Shown: piece after piece, positions 17,653 through 25,411 of the stretch
Position numbering within the stretch: the stretch's first letter is position 1
How the letters are laid out: the number at the start of each line of letters is the position of its first letter
Assembly: GCF_017357385.1 (NCBI RefSeq)
Contig: NZ_CP071633.1
Coordinates: 186,001 to 250,000, forward strand
DNA: 64,000 nucleotides
From: Rhizobium sp. NZLR1
GTDB lineage: Bacteria; Pseudomonadota; Alphaproteobacteria; Rhizobiales; Rhizobiaceae
Direction of reading: 5' to 3'
Translations under genes and position numbers: made by a program
The notes under the pieces: generated by a model
Told to the model about the DNA's origin: nothing
Database searches by the model: none
The model's input: only the letters and a program-made list of their open reading frames with translations

Positions 17653-18560
17653 ACGCCATCGAGTTCATTCTTGCCGGCATGCTTGCTGCCGCGACACCGT
17701 TTCTTCTGGCAGCACTCGGCGAACTGGTGGCCGAGCGCGCCGGTGTCCTCAACCTCGGGGTCGAGGGATTGATGGCGCTTGGCGCCGTGCTCGCCTTCAT
17801 CGTCGTTTATCATGGCGGCGGACATTTTCTCGGCTTCATCGCCGCAGGGCTCGGCAGCGCTGCCCTTTCCCTGCTTTTTGCCTTCGTCACGCTCGGGTTC
17901 CGGGCAAACCAGGTGGCCGCCGGCCTTGCCATCGGCATCCTTGGCCAGGGCCTCTCGGCGCTTTTCGGCAAGACCTATGAAAGCCTGACGGTCAAAGGTC
18001 TTTCAAAGCTTGCTCTTCCAGGGCTGTCGGAACTCCCGGTCATCGGCGGTCTTTTCGTCCAGGACATCGTCGTGTGGATTTCGCTCGCCGCGACCCTCGC
18101 TCTCTGGGCCATACTTGCCTACACCAAGCTTGGTCTCATCGTCCGGGCCGTTGGCGAGAACCCGAAGGCCGCCCACGCTATCGGCTATTCGGTCATATCG
18201 GTCCGTATCCTCGCCATCGCCTTCGGCGGCGCGATGGCCGGCTTCGCCGGCGCCTACGCGGCGGTCGTCTACACACCACTTTGGGCCGACGGAATGATCG
18301 CCGGACGCGGCTGGATCGCCGTCGCTCTGGTCGTCTTCGGGACCTGGCTCACCGGTCGCATCTTCCTCGGCGCCTGCCTCTTCGGTGCGGTCTCGCTGAT
18401 GGGGCTTGCAGCCCAGGCAAGCGGGCTGGACGTTCCCTCGCAATTGCTCTCGAGCCTGCCTTATCTCGTCACGATCATCGTGCTCGGCATCATCTCCGCC
18501 GACCGCCGCCTGCTGAAACTGAACGGCGTCGCTTCACTGGGCGAACCATTCGAGCGATAG
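17649..18560 (+). CDS. ABC importer permease, second subunit (NupC/YufQ-like)
   Basis: 303 residues from the ATG at 17649, overlapping the upstream stop (ATGA). Eight to nine hydrophobic segments; the conserved ERAGVLNLGVEGLMALGAV segment and RAVGENPKAAHAIGYSV cytoplasmic loop identify the YufQ/NupC class that pairs with YufP-like permeases. Last gene of the operon that began at 10370. Downstream is a 26-base convergent gap to the NUDIX gene. Confidence 0.9.
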   Translation: MNAIEFILAGMLAAATPFLLAALGELVAERAGVLNLGVEGLMALGAVLAFIVVYHGGGHFLGFIAAGLGSAALSLLFAFVTLGFRANQVAAGLAIGILGQGLSALFGKTYESLTVKGLSKLALPGLSELPVIGGLFVQDIVVWISLAATLALWAILAYTKLGLIVRAVGENPKAAHAIGYSVISVRILAIAFGGAMAGFAGAYAAVVYTPLWADGMIAGRGWIAVALVVFGTWLTGRIFLGACLFGAVSLMGLAAQASGLDVPSQLLSSLPYLVTIIVLGIISADRRLLKLNGVASLGEPFER

Positions 18561-18587
18561 AGCATCGTGCGGAAAGGTGTCAGCGGT
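18559..18587. repeat. Partial copy of a rhizobial intergenic repeat (tentative)
   Basis: AGAGCATCGTGCGGAAAGG and the following GTGTCAGCGGT resemble one arm of the AGAGCATGATGCCGAAAAGTG-type palindromic repeats I remember from Rhizobium intergenic regions. Only one arm is present here, between two convergent genes. Identification is from memory and weak. Confidence 0.3.
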
Positions 18588-19120
18588 CAGCCGCGATCGC
18601 GTTTCTTGCGACTGCGCACTTCAAATTGGACGAGCAGCGACTTGAGTTCGATCTCGCGAACGCGTCGTGCCGCTTCATCCGGGCTGACCCATTCGAGAAT
18701 ACGCTGATCCCGCTCCTTGAAATCGCCGCTGATTTCCGTGACCTCAATCTGAAACATGTCGACGATACAGGGGGCCACATCGCCATTGTCGAATTCTTTG
18801 AGATAGGTATAGCGTCCGACCGGCTTCTTCTTCACCAGCCCGCGCACGCCTGCCTCCTCCCATGCTTCGATTGCTGCTGCTTCGAAAGGCTTTTTCCCCT
18901 TCATCGGCCACCCTTTCGGGATGACCCAGCGTGCGCTCTCGCGCGATGTGATCACCAGGATTTCGACCTCGGATCCGGCATTGCAATGGCGGAAGCAAAT
19001 AGCGCCATATTGTTGGCGGAATGCGCCGGCGAACAGCGTTTCAGGAACAGCAGCGAGCTGCCGCAGTAGTGGCTGGGTTTTGTCCAGTCTAGGCTTCCTG
19101 CCTTTTTTGCTAGGCGTCAT
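18587..19120 (-). CDS. NUDIX hydrolase with an altered Nudix box
   Basis: 177 residues. The core reads WVIPKGWPMKGKKPFEAAAIEAWEEAGV. The metal-binding EAWEEAG glutamates are kept, but the usual arginine before the first of them is isoleucine and the early glutamate of Gx5E is lysine. The WVIPKGWPMKGK form is typical of the alphaproteobacterial group related to diphosphoinositol/dinucleoside polyphosphate hydrolases. It probably cleaves a nucleoside diphosphate linked to another group. It is divergent from the phosphate transport genes, and the Pho box at 19171-19188 lies within 70 bases of its start, so it could share their regulation. Confidence 0.82.
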   Translation of the reverse strand: MTPSKKGRKPRLDKTQPLLRQLAAVPETLFAGAFRQQYGAICFRHCNAGSEVEILVITSRESARWVIPKGWPMKGKKPFEAAAIEAWEEAGVRGLVKKKPVGRYTYLKEFDNGDVAPCIVDMFQIEVTEISGDFKERDQRILEWVSPDEAARRVREIELKSLLVQFEVRSRKKRDRG

Positions 19121-19170
19121 AGCGATGGAGTAGCCGATTTGCTTGTTGCTTCAATTGCCTGAGCGTGTTT

Positions 19171-19188
19171 ATGACACATTTATGACAG
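19171..19188 (-). promoter_or_regulatory. Pho box (PhoB binding site) at orfA-pit
   Basis: On the minus strand this reads CTGTCAT-AAAT-GTGTCAT: two 7-base repeats with a 4-base spacer, one mismatch from the CTGTCAT-N4-CTGTCAT consensus. It lies 28 bases before the orfA start. In Sinorhizobium meliloti PhoB represses orfA-pit when phosphate is low; the same is expected here. It could also serve the divergent NUDIX gene. Confidence 0.75.
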
Positions 19189-19215
19189 TCGGCCGCACGA
19201 GGAAGGTTCGCAGGC

Positions 19216-19860
19216 ATGATGAGCATTTTTCGCAAGCTGATGCCACGGGAAGACAGATTCTTTGAAATGTTTTCCAAGCATTCGAAGACCGTCGTTGCCG
19301 CGGCGCACGCCCTCGATCAACTCCTGAAGGGCAATGACGTTCAGAAAAACTGTGAACGTATCGTCACATTGGAAAACGAGGCCGACGACGTCACGCGTGA
19401 GGTTCTTCTTGCCGTTCGGCGAAGCTTCATCACGCCCTTCGACCGGGGGGACATCAAAGACCTTATTCAGTCGATGGATGATGCGATCGACATGATGCAC
19501 AAAACTGTCAAGACGATCCGCTTGTTCGAGCAATCCTGCTTCGATCCGCTCATGCAGCAGATGGGCAGTGAAATCGTCAAGGCGGCAAACCTTGTCGCCG
19601 AAGCGATACCCCTCCTCGACAAATTGGGAGCCAATGCGCAACGTCTCGCAGCCATCGCGGAGGAGGTCACCCGAGTGGAGGGACGTTCCGATGAGCTCCA
19701 CGACCAGGGCTTGAAGGAGCTGTTTGTGCGTTATGGCGCCAGCGGCAATGCGATGGCCTACATGATCGGAAGCGAAATCTACGGAGAGCTGGAGAAAGTC
19801 GTCGACCGCTTCGAGGATGTCGCCAACGAGATCAGCGGCATTCTCATCGAGAACGTCTGA
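19216..19860 (+). CDS. DUF47 / PhoU-like Pit accessory protein (OrfA)
   Basis: 214 residues, almost entirely helical, of the DUF47 (TIGR00153) family related to PhoU. Repeated heptad-like helices carry acidic metal-binding motifs such as VTLENEADDVTREV and QSMDDAIDMM. In S. meliloti the orthologue orfA is co-transcribed with pit and is needed for or modulates low-affinity phosphate uptake. Here its stop overlaps the ATG of pit (TGATGG), confirming the operon. ATGs at 19216 and 19219 are both possible. Expected to be cytoplasmic, at the inner face of the transporter. Confidence 0.92.
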   Translation: MMSIFRKLMPREDRFFEMFSKHSKTVVAAAHALDQLLKGNDVQKNCERIVTLENEADDVTREVLLAVRRSFITPFDRGDIKDLIQSMDDAIDMMHKTVKTIRLFEQSCFDPLMQQMGSEIVKAANLVAEAIPLLDKLGANAQRLAAIAEEVTRVEGRSDELHDQGLKELFVRYGASGNAMAYMIGSEIYGELEKVVDRFEDVANEISGILIENV

Positions 19861-20864
19861 TGGATGCCTCCCTCGCTTTGCCGCTGTTCGTCGGCCTGGT
19901 CGTTGTCGCCCTGTTCTTCGACTTTCTCAACGGTCTGCATGATGCGGCCAATTCGATCGCCACGATCGTCTCGACCCGCGTCCTGCGGCCACAATATGCG
20001 GTCGCCTGGGCGGCGTTCTTCAATTTCATCGCATTCCTGTTCTTCGGTCTGCATGTGGCCGAAACGCTGGGAACCGGCATCATCGATCCTGCGATCGTTT
20101 CGCCTCAAGTGATCTTCGCCGCACTGATGGGCGCTATCATTTGGAATATTCTCACCTGGATTTTCGGGATTCCGTCCAGTTCGTCGCATGCGCTTGTCGG
20201 TGGGCTGGTGGGGGCCGGCCTGGCAAAGGTGGGTTTCAGTTCGATCGTCTGGAACGGCCTCCTAAAGACCGTCGGTGCCATTTTCCTTTCGCCAGCCATC
20301 GGCTTCCTGCTCGCCCTCGTGCTGGTGCTCGCCGTCTCCTGGTTATTCGTCCGGCAAACGCCGTTTGCGGTGGATCGGACATTTCGCGTCATGCAATTTG
20401 TGTCCGCTTCGCTCTACTCGCTTGGCCACGGCGGGAACGATGCGCAGAAGACGATGGGCATCATTGCGGTACTCTTGTTCAGCCAAGGATATCTTGGCCC
20501 GACATTCTACGTGCCTTTCTGGGTGGTCATTTCCTGCCAGTCGGCAATGGCTCTCGGTACGCTCTTTGGCGGATGGCGGATCGTTCATACCATGGGGTCG
20601 AAGATCACTCGGCTCAACCCCATGCAAGGTTTCTGCGCAGAGACGGGCGGAGCGTTGACACTCTTCGGAGCGACGTGGCTCGGTATTCCCGTTTCGACGA
20701 CGCATACCATCACTGGAGCAATCGTTGGAGTGGGCGCGGCTCGTCGTGTTTCAGCCGTGCGCTGGGGATTGGCCGGCAACATCGTGATAGCCTGGATCGT
20801 AACGATGCCGGCGGCTGCGGCAATATCCGCAGCGTTCTACGGCCTCGTATCTTTGCTGCAATGA
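19860..20864 (+). CDS. pit: PiT family low-affinity inorganic phosphate transporter
   Basis: 334 residues, about ten membrane segments. Both PiT signature repeats are present: FLNGLHDAANSIATIVSTR near the N-terminus and SLGHGGNDAQKTMGII in the second half, plus GIPSSSSHALVGGLVGAGL and GIPVSTTHTITGAIVGVG. It imports phosphate, probably as a metal-phosphate complex with protons. Overlaps orfA by one base. Expression probably falls in phosphate starvation through the Pho box upstream of orfA. Confidence 0.95.
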   Translation: MDASLALPLFVGLVVVALFFDFLNGLHDAANSIATIVSTRVLRPQYAVAWAAFFNFIAFLFFGLHVAETLGTGIIDPAIVSPQVIFAALMGAIIWNILTWIFGIPSSSSHALVGGLVGAGLAKVGFSSIVWNGLLKTVGAIFLSPAIGFLLALVLVLAVSWLFVRQTPFAVDRTFRVMQFVSASLYSLGHGGNDAQKTMGIIAVLLFSQGYLGPTFYVPFWVVISCQSAMALGTLFGGWRIVHTMGSKITRLNPMQGFCAETGGALTLFGATWLGIPVSTTHTITGAIVGVGAARRVSAVRWGLAGNIVIAWIVTMPAAAAISAAFYGLVSLLQ

Positions 20865-20885
20865 AATGAGGTGACGGCGAGGCAA

Positions 20886-21104
20886 TCACCTCGCATTGAC
20901 CCTCCCCTCTTGAGCTTTGCCAGTGGCAATACCGACGAATAGGGCGGGCAGAATCCATTCCCCCGTCCTCGTCATCGCGACTTCCATATTGCGTGCACTG
21001 CACAAATAGAGCGCTCCCATGGCTGCGGCCACAGCAGTAATCGCACAAAACGGAAGCAGAAAATAACAAAGCCCAAAAAATAGGCATTTATCAATTCTTC
21101 GCAT
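20886..21104 (-). CDS. Possible small membrane protein
   Basis: 72 codons with two hydrophobic stretches (FFGLCYFLLPFCAITAVAAA near the N-terminus and EWILPALFVGIATG near the C-terminus). AAAAGGAG lies directly upstream, but only two bases from the ATG, which is too close for an ideal site. No family recognised. It is convergent with pit and divergent from the nrt promoter. It may be real or a chance frame. Confidence 0.3.
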   Translation of the reverse strand: MRRIDKCLFFGLCYFLLPFCAITAVAAAMGALYLCSARNMEVAMTRTGEWILPALFVGIATGKAQEGRVNAR

Positions 21105-21144
21105 TTCTCCTTTTGCTTCATGCCGTTACCAACTCTTCTTGAAA

Positions 21145-21161
21145 TTGGCACGCTGCTTGCA
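21145..21161 (+). promoter_or_regulatory. Sigma-54 promoter of the nrt operon
   Basis: TTGGCACGCTGCTTGCA is a full match to the sigma-54 consensus, with the -24 GG at 21147-21148 and the -12 GC at 21159-21160 exactly ten bases apart. Transcription would start near 21172, giving a leader of about 160 bases before nrtA. Such promoters need an enhancer protein; NtrC is the natural candidate for a nitrate-type importer. Confidence 0.88.
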
Positions 21162-21171
21162 AGTCCTGAGA

Positions 21172-21300
21172 CGCACCGGTCAACGGCGACCGGTGCGGAT
21201 AGGCGCGGCATAAGCGCCTACATCAGACACCGACGTCGCAAGGTCTTTGCTCTCCGGGATGCTCCCATCCCCTGGACGCAATTTCCAGCGGCGTTTTTTT
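21172..21300 (+). promoter_or_regulatory. Putative ANTAR/NasT-responsive leader RNA with attenuator
   Basis: Stem 1 is ten perfect base pairs (21172-21181 with 21188-21197) closing the six-base loop AACGGC, which has A at loop position 1 and G at position 4 as in ANTAR target hairpins. A second stem (21200-21206 with 21214-21220) has a seven-base loop, which is not ideal. A third hairpin GGGATG-CTCC-CATCCC lies at 21256-21271, and an imperfect hairpin is followed by seven Ts at 21294-21300, like an intrinsic terminator. NasT-type antitermination of nitrate genes works through such leaders. nasS/nasT are not in the window. Confidence 0.55.
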
Positions 21301-21334
21301 GTGTCCAAATTCAGCCAGCAGAGGGAACCTGCGC

Positions 21335-22648
21335 ATGACAACGAATTTGAAGACTGGGATTTCGACAATAGGCATAACCCGCCGCAGCATGCTCAAGACG
21401 ACCGCAGCGGCTGCCCTCATCGGCGCCGTCAAAACTGCCTTTCCGTCCGGCGCCTTCGCAGCCGGAGCAGGCCCTGAAGTGAAAGGCGTCAAGCTCGGCT
21501 TTATCGCTCTCACGGATTCCGCGCCGCTGATCATCGCTAGAGAGAAGGGCTTTTTCGACAAGCATGGCCTTCCGGAAACGGATGTGGCCAAACAGGCATC
21601 CTGGGGCGCGACCCGCGACAATCTCGTGCTGGGCGGCGCAGCAAACGGTATCGACGGTGCCCATATCCTCTCGCCGCTGCCCTATCTCATGCATACCGGC
21701 AAGGTGACGCAGAACAATAAGCCGGTGCCGATGGCGATCCTCGCCCGCCTCAACCTCGACAGCCAGGGCATTTCCGTCGCCAAGGAATATGCCGAAACCG
21801 GCGTGCAGCTCGATGCCTCGAAGCTGAAGGCCGCGTTCGAGAAAAAGAAGGCAGAAGGCAAGGAGATCAAGGCCGCCATGACCTTCCCGGGCGGCACACA
21901 CGACCTCTGGATACGCTATTGGCTCGCCGCCGGCGGCATCGATCCAAACAAGGACGTTTCGACCATCGTCGTGCCGCCGCCGCAGATGGTTGCCAATATG
22001 AAGGTCGGCAACATGGACGTCTTCTGTGTGGGCGAACCGTGGAACGAGCAGCTCGTCAACCAAGGCATCGGCTTCACCGCGGCTACCACCGGCGAGCTCT
22101 GGAAGGGTCATCCCGAAAAGGCGCTGGGGCTCCGCGCCGAATGGATCGAAAAGAATCCCAATGCGGCCAAGGCCTTGCTGATGGCTGTCATGGAGGCCCA
22201 GCAGTGGTGCGAGAGCATGGATAACAAGGCGGAGATGGCGGACATTCTCGGCAAGCGCCAATGGTTCAACGTTCCGACGAAGGACGTGCTCGGCCGCCTC
22301 AAGGGAGACATCAATTATGGCAACGGCCGCGAGGTCAAGGCCACCGACCTCTACATGAAGTTCTGGAAAGACGGCGCCTCCTATCCGTTCAAGAGCCACG
22401 ATACCTGGTTCATGACGGAAAACATCCGCTGGGGAAATCTGCCGGCGAGTACCGACATCAAGGCGCTGGTCAACCAGGTGAACCGTGAAGATATCTGGCG
22501 CGAGGCCGCCAAGGATCTCGGTGTCGCGGCGGCCGATATTCCCGCCTCGTCTTCCCGTGGCAAGGAGACCTTCTTCGACGGCAAGATCTTCGACCCTGAA
22601 AATCCTTCCGCCTATCTCGACAGCCTTTCGATCAAGGTTGTCTCCTAA
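21335..22648 (+). CDS. nrtA: Nitrate/bicarbonate-type ABC substrate-binding protein (NrtA/CmpA family)
   Basis: 437 residues from the ATG at 21335. A twin-arginine signal (ITRRSMLKTTAAAALIGAVK) leads to cleavage near FAAGAGP. The mature protein has the NrtA/CmpA layout: GFIALTDSAPLIIAREKGFF at the start of lobe 1, the ASWGATRDNLVLGG turn, TFPGGTHDLWIRYWLAAGG, and MDVFCVGEPWNEQLV. These regions line the anion pocket in the family. First gene of a three-gene importer behind a sigma-54 promoter and a probable ANTAR leader, both consistent with nitrate or nitrite uptake. Confidence 0.9.
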   Translation: MTTNLKTGISTIGITRRSMLKTTAAAALIGAVKTAFPSGAFAAGAGPEVKGVKLGFIALTDSAPLIIAREKGFFDKHGLPETDVAKQASWGATRDNLVLGGAANGIDGAHILSPLPYLMHTGKVTQNNKPVPMAILARLNLDSQGISVAKEYAETGVQLDASKLKAAFEKKKAEGKEIKAAMTFPGGTHDLWIRYWLAAGGIDPNKDVSTIVVPPPQMVANMKVGNMDVFCVGEPWNEQLVNQGIGFTAATTGELWKGHPEKALGLRAEWIEKNPNAAKALLMAVMEAQQWCESMDNKAEMADILGKRQWFNVPTKDVLGRLKGDINYGNGREVKATDLYMKFWKDGASYPFKSHDTWFMTENIRWGNLPASTDIKALVNQVNREDIWREAAKDLGVAAADIPASSSRGKETFFDGKIFDPENPSAYLDSLSIKVVS

Positions 22649-22666
22649 CCCCGCCTCCGGCGCGCC

Positions 22667-22689
22667 ACGGGCGCGCCGGCCTTTCGTTC
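22667..22689 (+). other. Strong stem-loop between nrtA and nrtB
   Basis: Ten perfect GC-rich base pairs, CCGGCGCGCC (22667-22676) with GGCGCGCCGG (22680-22689), closing the loop ACG. No long T-run follows. Stem-loops in this place commonly protect the binding-protein mRNA from 3' decay and raise its level over the permease. Confidence 0.7.
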
Positions 22690-22706
22690 ATGTGAGGAGC
22701 GCGTCG

Positions 22707-23600
22707 ATGTCCGCCCTGGCAAATAAAGCAAATCCCTCCACTGCCGTCTCTGCCAAGCCGGCGGCAAAAATTCTGCCATTATCCGGCAAGCAAAGATCAC
22801 GGATCGATTTTCGTCATGCGGCAACCGCCACGTTTCGCAACGTCGTTCCGCCAGCCGTGGTGCTGGCACTCATCCTGCTCTTCTGGCAGGCGCTCTGTTC
22901 ATCGCCGGATGCGTCCTTGCCCTCGCCGCATCGGGTCTGGCAGGAGAGCTACGACCTGATCGCCTATCCGTTCTTCAACAACGGCTCCCAGGATATCGGG
23001 CTTGGCTGGCGCGTGCTCGTTTCGCTGCAACGCGTGCTCTATGGTTTTGGCTTGGCCTCCGTCACCGGCGTTATCGTCGGAGCGATCATCGGCCAATCGG
23101 TCTGGGCAATGCGCGGTCTCGATCCGATCTTCCAGGTGTTGCGAACGGTTCCGCCGCTCGCCTGGTTGCCGCTATCGCTCGCAGCCTTCCAGGATTCCAA
23201 CCCTTCCGCGATTTTCGTCATCTTCATCACCTCGATCTGGCCGGTGATTATCAACACCGCCGTCGGCGTACGTAATATCCCGCAGGACTACCGCAACGTT
23301 GCCGAGGTGCTGCGGCTCAATCAGTTCGAGTTTTTCTGGAAGATCATGCTGCCATCGGCGGCCCCCTACATCTTCACCGGCCTGAGGATCGGAGTCGGCC
23401 TCTCCTGGCTCGCCATCGTCGCGGCCGAAATGCTGACCGGCGGCGTCGGCATCGGTTTCTTCATCTGGGACGCATGGAATTCGTCGCGCCTGCCGGACAT
23501 CATCGTCGCGCTCGCCTATATCGGTATCGTCGGCTTCGCACTCGACAAGCTGGTGGCTGCGCTCGGCAAACTCATCACGCGCGGCGCCACCGCCAACTAA
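22707..23600 (+). CDS. nrtB: Nitrate-type ABC transporter permease (NrtB)
   Basis: 297 residues from the ATG at 22707, with GAGGAG eight bases upstream; upstream in-frame codons overlap nrtA and are not needed. Six hydrophobic segments, with the cytoplasmic EAA loop in VAEVLRLNQFEFFWKIMLPSAAPYIFTGLRIGVGLSW, typical of the NrtB/SsuC/TauC group. The SLQRVLYGFGLASVTGVIVG and LRTVPPLAWLPLSLAAF segments are also family hallmarks. Second gene of the operon. Confidence 0.9.
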   Translation: MSALANKANPSTAVSAKPAAKILPLSGKQRSRIDFRHAATATFRNVVPPAVVLALILLFWQALCSSPDASLPSPHRVWQESYDLIAYPFFNNGSQDIGLGWRVLVSLQRVLYGFGLASVTGVIVGAIIGQSVWAMRGLDPIFQVLRTVPPLAWLPLSLAAFQDSNPSAIFVIFITSIWPVIINTAVGVRNIPQDYRNVAEVLRLNQFEFFWKIMLPSAAPYIFTGLRIGVGLSWLAIVAAEMLTGGVGIGFFIWDAWNSSRLPDIIVALAYIGIVGFALDKLVAALGKLITRGATAN

Positions 23601-23611
23601 GGAACGTCCCG

Positions 23612-24409
23612 ATGAATGCCTATCTGAAGCTCGATCATATCGACAAACATTTCGATCGCAGCGGCGTGCGCGCCGAGGTTTTGAAAGACATCAACCTGAC
23701 GATCTCCGCGGGCGAATTCGTCTCGATCATCGGCCATTCGGGCTGTGGCAAATCCACTCTGCTCAACCTCATTGCCGGCCTGACCCCGGTTTCCGCCGGC
23801 GCCGTGCTCCTCGAAAATCGTGAGGTCAACGGACCCGGTCCCGAACGCGCCGTCGTTTTCCAGAACCACTCCCTGCTGCCTTGGCTGACGGTTTACGAGA
23901 ACGTCAATCTGGCCGTCTCCAAGCTCTTCAACCGAACGAAGACCAAGGCCGAGCGGCATGACTGGGTCATGGCCAACCTCGACCTTGTGCAAATGGCGCA
24001 TGCGAGGGATAAGCGGCCTTCGGAAATTTCCGGTGGCATGAAACAGCGCGTCGGCATTGCCCGCGCGCTTTCGATGGAGCCGAAGATCTTGCTGCTCGAC
24101 GAGCCTTTCGGTGCGCTGGATGCGCTGACCCGCGCCCATCTTCAGGACGCAGTGATGGAAATCCACGCCCGGCTCGGCAACACGATGGTGATGATCACCC
24201 ATGACGTCGATGAGGCGGTGCTGCTCTCCGACCGCATCGTGATGATGACCAACGGCCCGGCGGCCCGCATCGGCGAAGTGCTCGATGTGACCATGTCTCG
24301 TCCCCGCAATCGCATCGAACTCGCCTCCGACCGGACATATCTCAAATGCCGGGAGGCCGTGCTGAAGTTCCTTTACGAACGCCACCGCTTCATCGAAGTC
24401 GCGGAGTAG
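23612..24409 (+). CDS. nrtD: Nitrate-type ABC transporter ATPase (NrtD)
   Basis: 265 residues. Walker A GHSGCGKST, Q-loop VFQNHSLLPW, signature EISGGMKQRVGIARAL, Walker B ILLLDEPFGALD, H-loop ITHDVDEAV. The C-terminal MTNGPAARIGEVLDVTMSRPRNR tail is that of NrtD/CmpD and SsuB relatives. Eleven bases after nrtB. It lacks the binding-protein-like extension of cyanobacterial NrtC. Convergent with the gntR gene. Confidence 0.9.
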   Translation: MNAYLKLDHIDKHFDRSGVRAEVLKDINLTISAGEFVSIIGHSGCGKSTLLNLIAGLTPVSAGAVLLENREVNGPGPERAVVFQNHSLLPWLTVYENVNLAVSKLFNRTKTKAERHDWVMANLDLVQMAHARDKRPSEISGGMKQRVGIARALSMEPKILLLDEPFGALDALTRAHLQDAVMEIHARLGNTMVMITHDVDEAVLLSDRIVMMTNGPAARIGEVLDVTMSRPRNRIELASDRTYLKCREAVLKFLYERHRFIEVAE

Positions 24410-24449
24410 AGACCGGAAACAACGGCGTGATTGACCGGTCGCAGCCTGC

Positions 24450-25124
24450 TTACTCCTCGGCCGTTGCAAATACCGCGCTGGCATCGCTGACAATTTCCAC
24501 GTGGGAATATGCCGCCTGCCCCGCGGCGGCTGCGTCCGCGCGCATGATTGCGGTCACGATCCGGCCGTGCTCTTCATAGGATTTCGCCAGACGTCCGGGC
24601 AGACGGAACTGCGCCCGCCGAAAAGCCGCGAGCCGCGCCCGCGTCTGAGTCACCATCTCGAAGACATGATCGTTATGCGCGCCGCGATAAAGCCGGGTGT
24701 GAAATTCGGTGTTGTGAGCCGAATATTCCTCTTCCGCGCCGGCATGCACGAGCTTCACCGATCCCCGATGATCCAGTTCCAGCGCCCGCCGCTCATCGAC
24801 CGTCATACGCTCGGCCGAGAGCCTGGCACAGATCGCTTCGAGTTCCGCCATCGCCTCGAACATCGAATGCAGATAAGCCTCGGTGACATTGGTAACGACG
24901 GCACTGCGGTTTGGTTCGCGCGCAACCAATCCCATGGCGCTGAGCTCACGCAAGGCTTCTCTGACCGGTGTGCGCGAAACGTCGAAACGAACCGCGAGCG
25001 ACACCTCGTCCAGCTTTCCGCCCGGCAGGATTTCGCCTGTGACGATCATGTCGGAGATCGCCCTCACCATCTGTTCGACGGTGGTTCCGGTGCGGATGAT
25101 TTCTCTGCGTTTGGCCTGCTTCAC
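24450..25124 (-). CDS. GntR family regulator, FadR (FCD) subgroup
   Basis: 224 residues. N-terminal winged helix with the typical ILPGGKLDEVSLAVRFDVSRTPVREALRELSAMGLV (residues about 35-70), then an all-helical FCD ligand domain with the metal-site residues E..D...H (FEAMAELEAICARLSAE, HNTEFHTRLYRGAHN). Divergent from the biuret operon, so it is the likely local regulator of it. Two copies of TGCATGCACTTTA in the shared region (25328 and 25408) are candidate operators. Confidence 0.9.
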   Translation of the reverse strand: MKQAKRREIIRTGTTVEQMVRAISDMIVTGEILPGGKLDEVSLAVRFDVSRTPVREALRELSAMGLVAREPNRSAVVTNVTEAYLHSMFEAMAELEAICARLSAERMTVDERRALELDHRGSVKLVHAGAEEEYSAHNTEFHTRLYRGAHNDHVFEMVTQTRARLAAFRRAQFRLPGRLAKSYEEHGRIVTAIMRADAAAAGQAAYSHVEIVSDASAVFATAEE

Positions 25125-25327
25125 GATACGAATCTGCTCACGTCAACACTCTGCATACAGATGCCGCTCAGCACGCCATAAGTCAAACTACGTGGCGAAG
25201 ATATTGTTAGATTTTCACTTTCCGATGCAAGGCACAGTCCGCAACAGCTTGTCGACTCGCTGACTGCGCACCTAGATTGAGCAAAAAACAGTTCATGATT
25301 ATTTTTTATGCGTTACTGCGGTCAATC

Positions 25328-25340
25328 TGCATGCACTTTA
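25328..25340. repeat. Direct repeat copy 1, candidate GntR operator
   Basis: TGCATGCACTTTA, identical to 25408-25420 and 80 bases from it. The first eight bases, TGCATGCA, are self-complementary. Placement between the divergent gntR gene and the operon suggests an operator. Confidence 0.5.
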
Positions 25341-25394
25341 AACAATACAGGCTGCTACTCCAAAAATAATATATAAAAAACAATAAATTGGGTT

Positions 25395-25411
25395 CTGGCA
25401 TGAGCATTGCA
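25395..25411 (+). promoter_or_regulatory. Sigma-54 promoter of the biuret/BMP operon
   Basis: CTGGCATGAGCATTGCA matches the sigma-54 consensus YTGGCAYG-N4-TTGCA, with -24 GG (25397-25398) and -12 GC (25409-25410) exactly ten bases apart. Predicted transcription start is near 25422, 44 bases before the gene. It fits NtrC control of a nitrogen-source operon. Confidence 0.82.

Noticed and set aside
18074..19069. 331-codon plus-strand frame across the permease end and the NUDIX gene
   Set aside because: Crosses two genes with firm motifs in other frames; arginine-rich shadow sequence.
20981..21005. GTGCACTGCAC as a possible NtrC site upstream of the nrt promoter
   Set aside because: Spacing and half-sites do not match GCACC-N5-GGTGC well enough; not reported as a feature.
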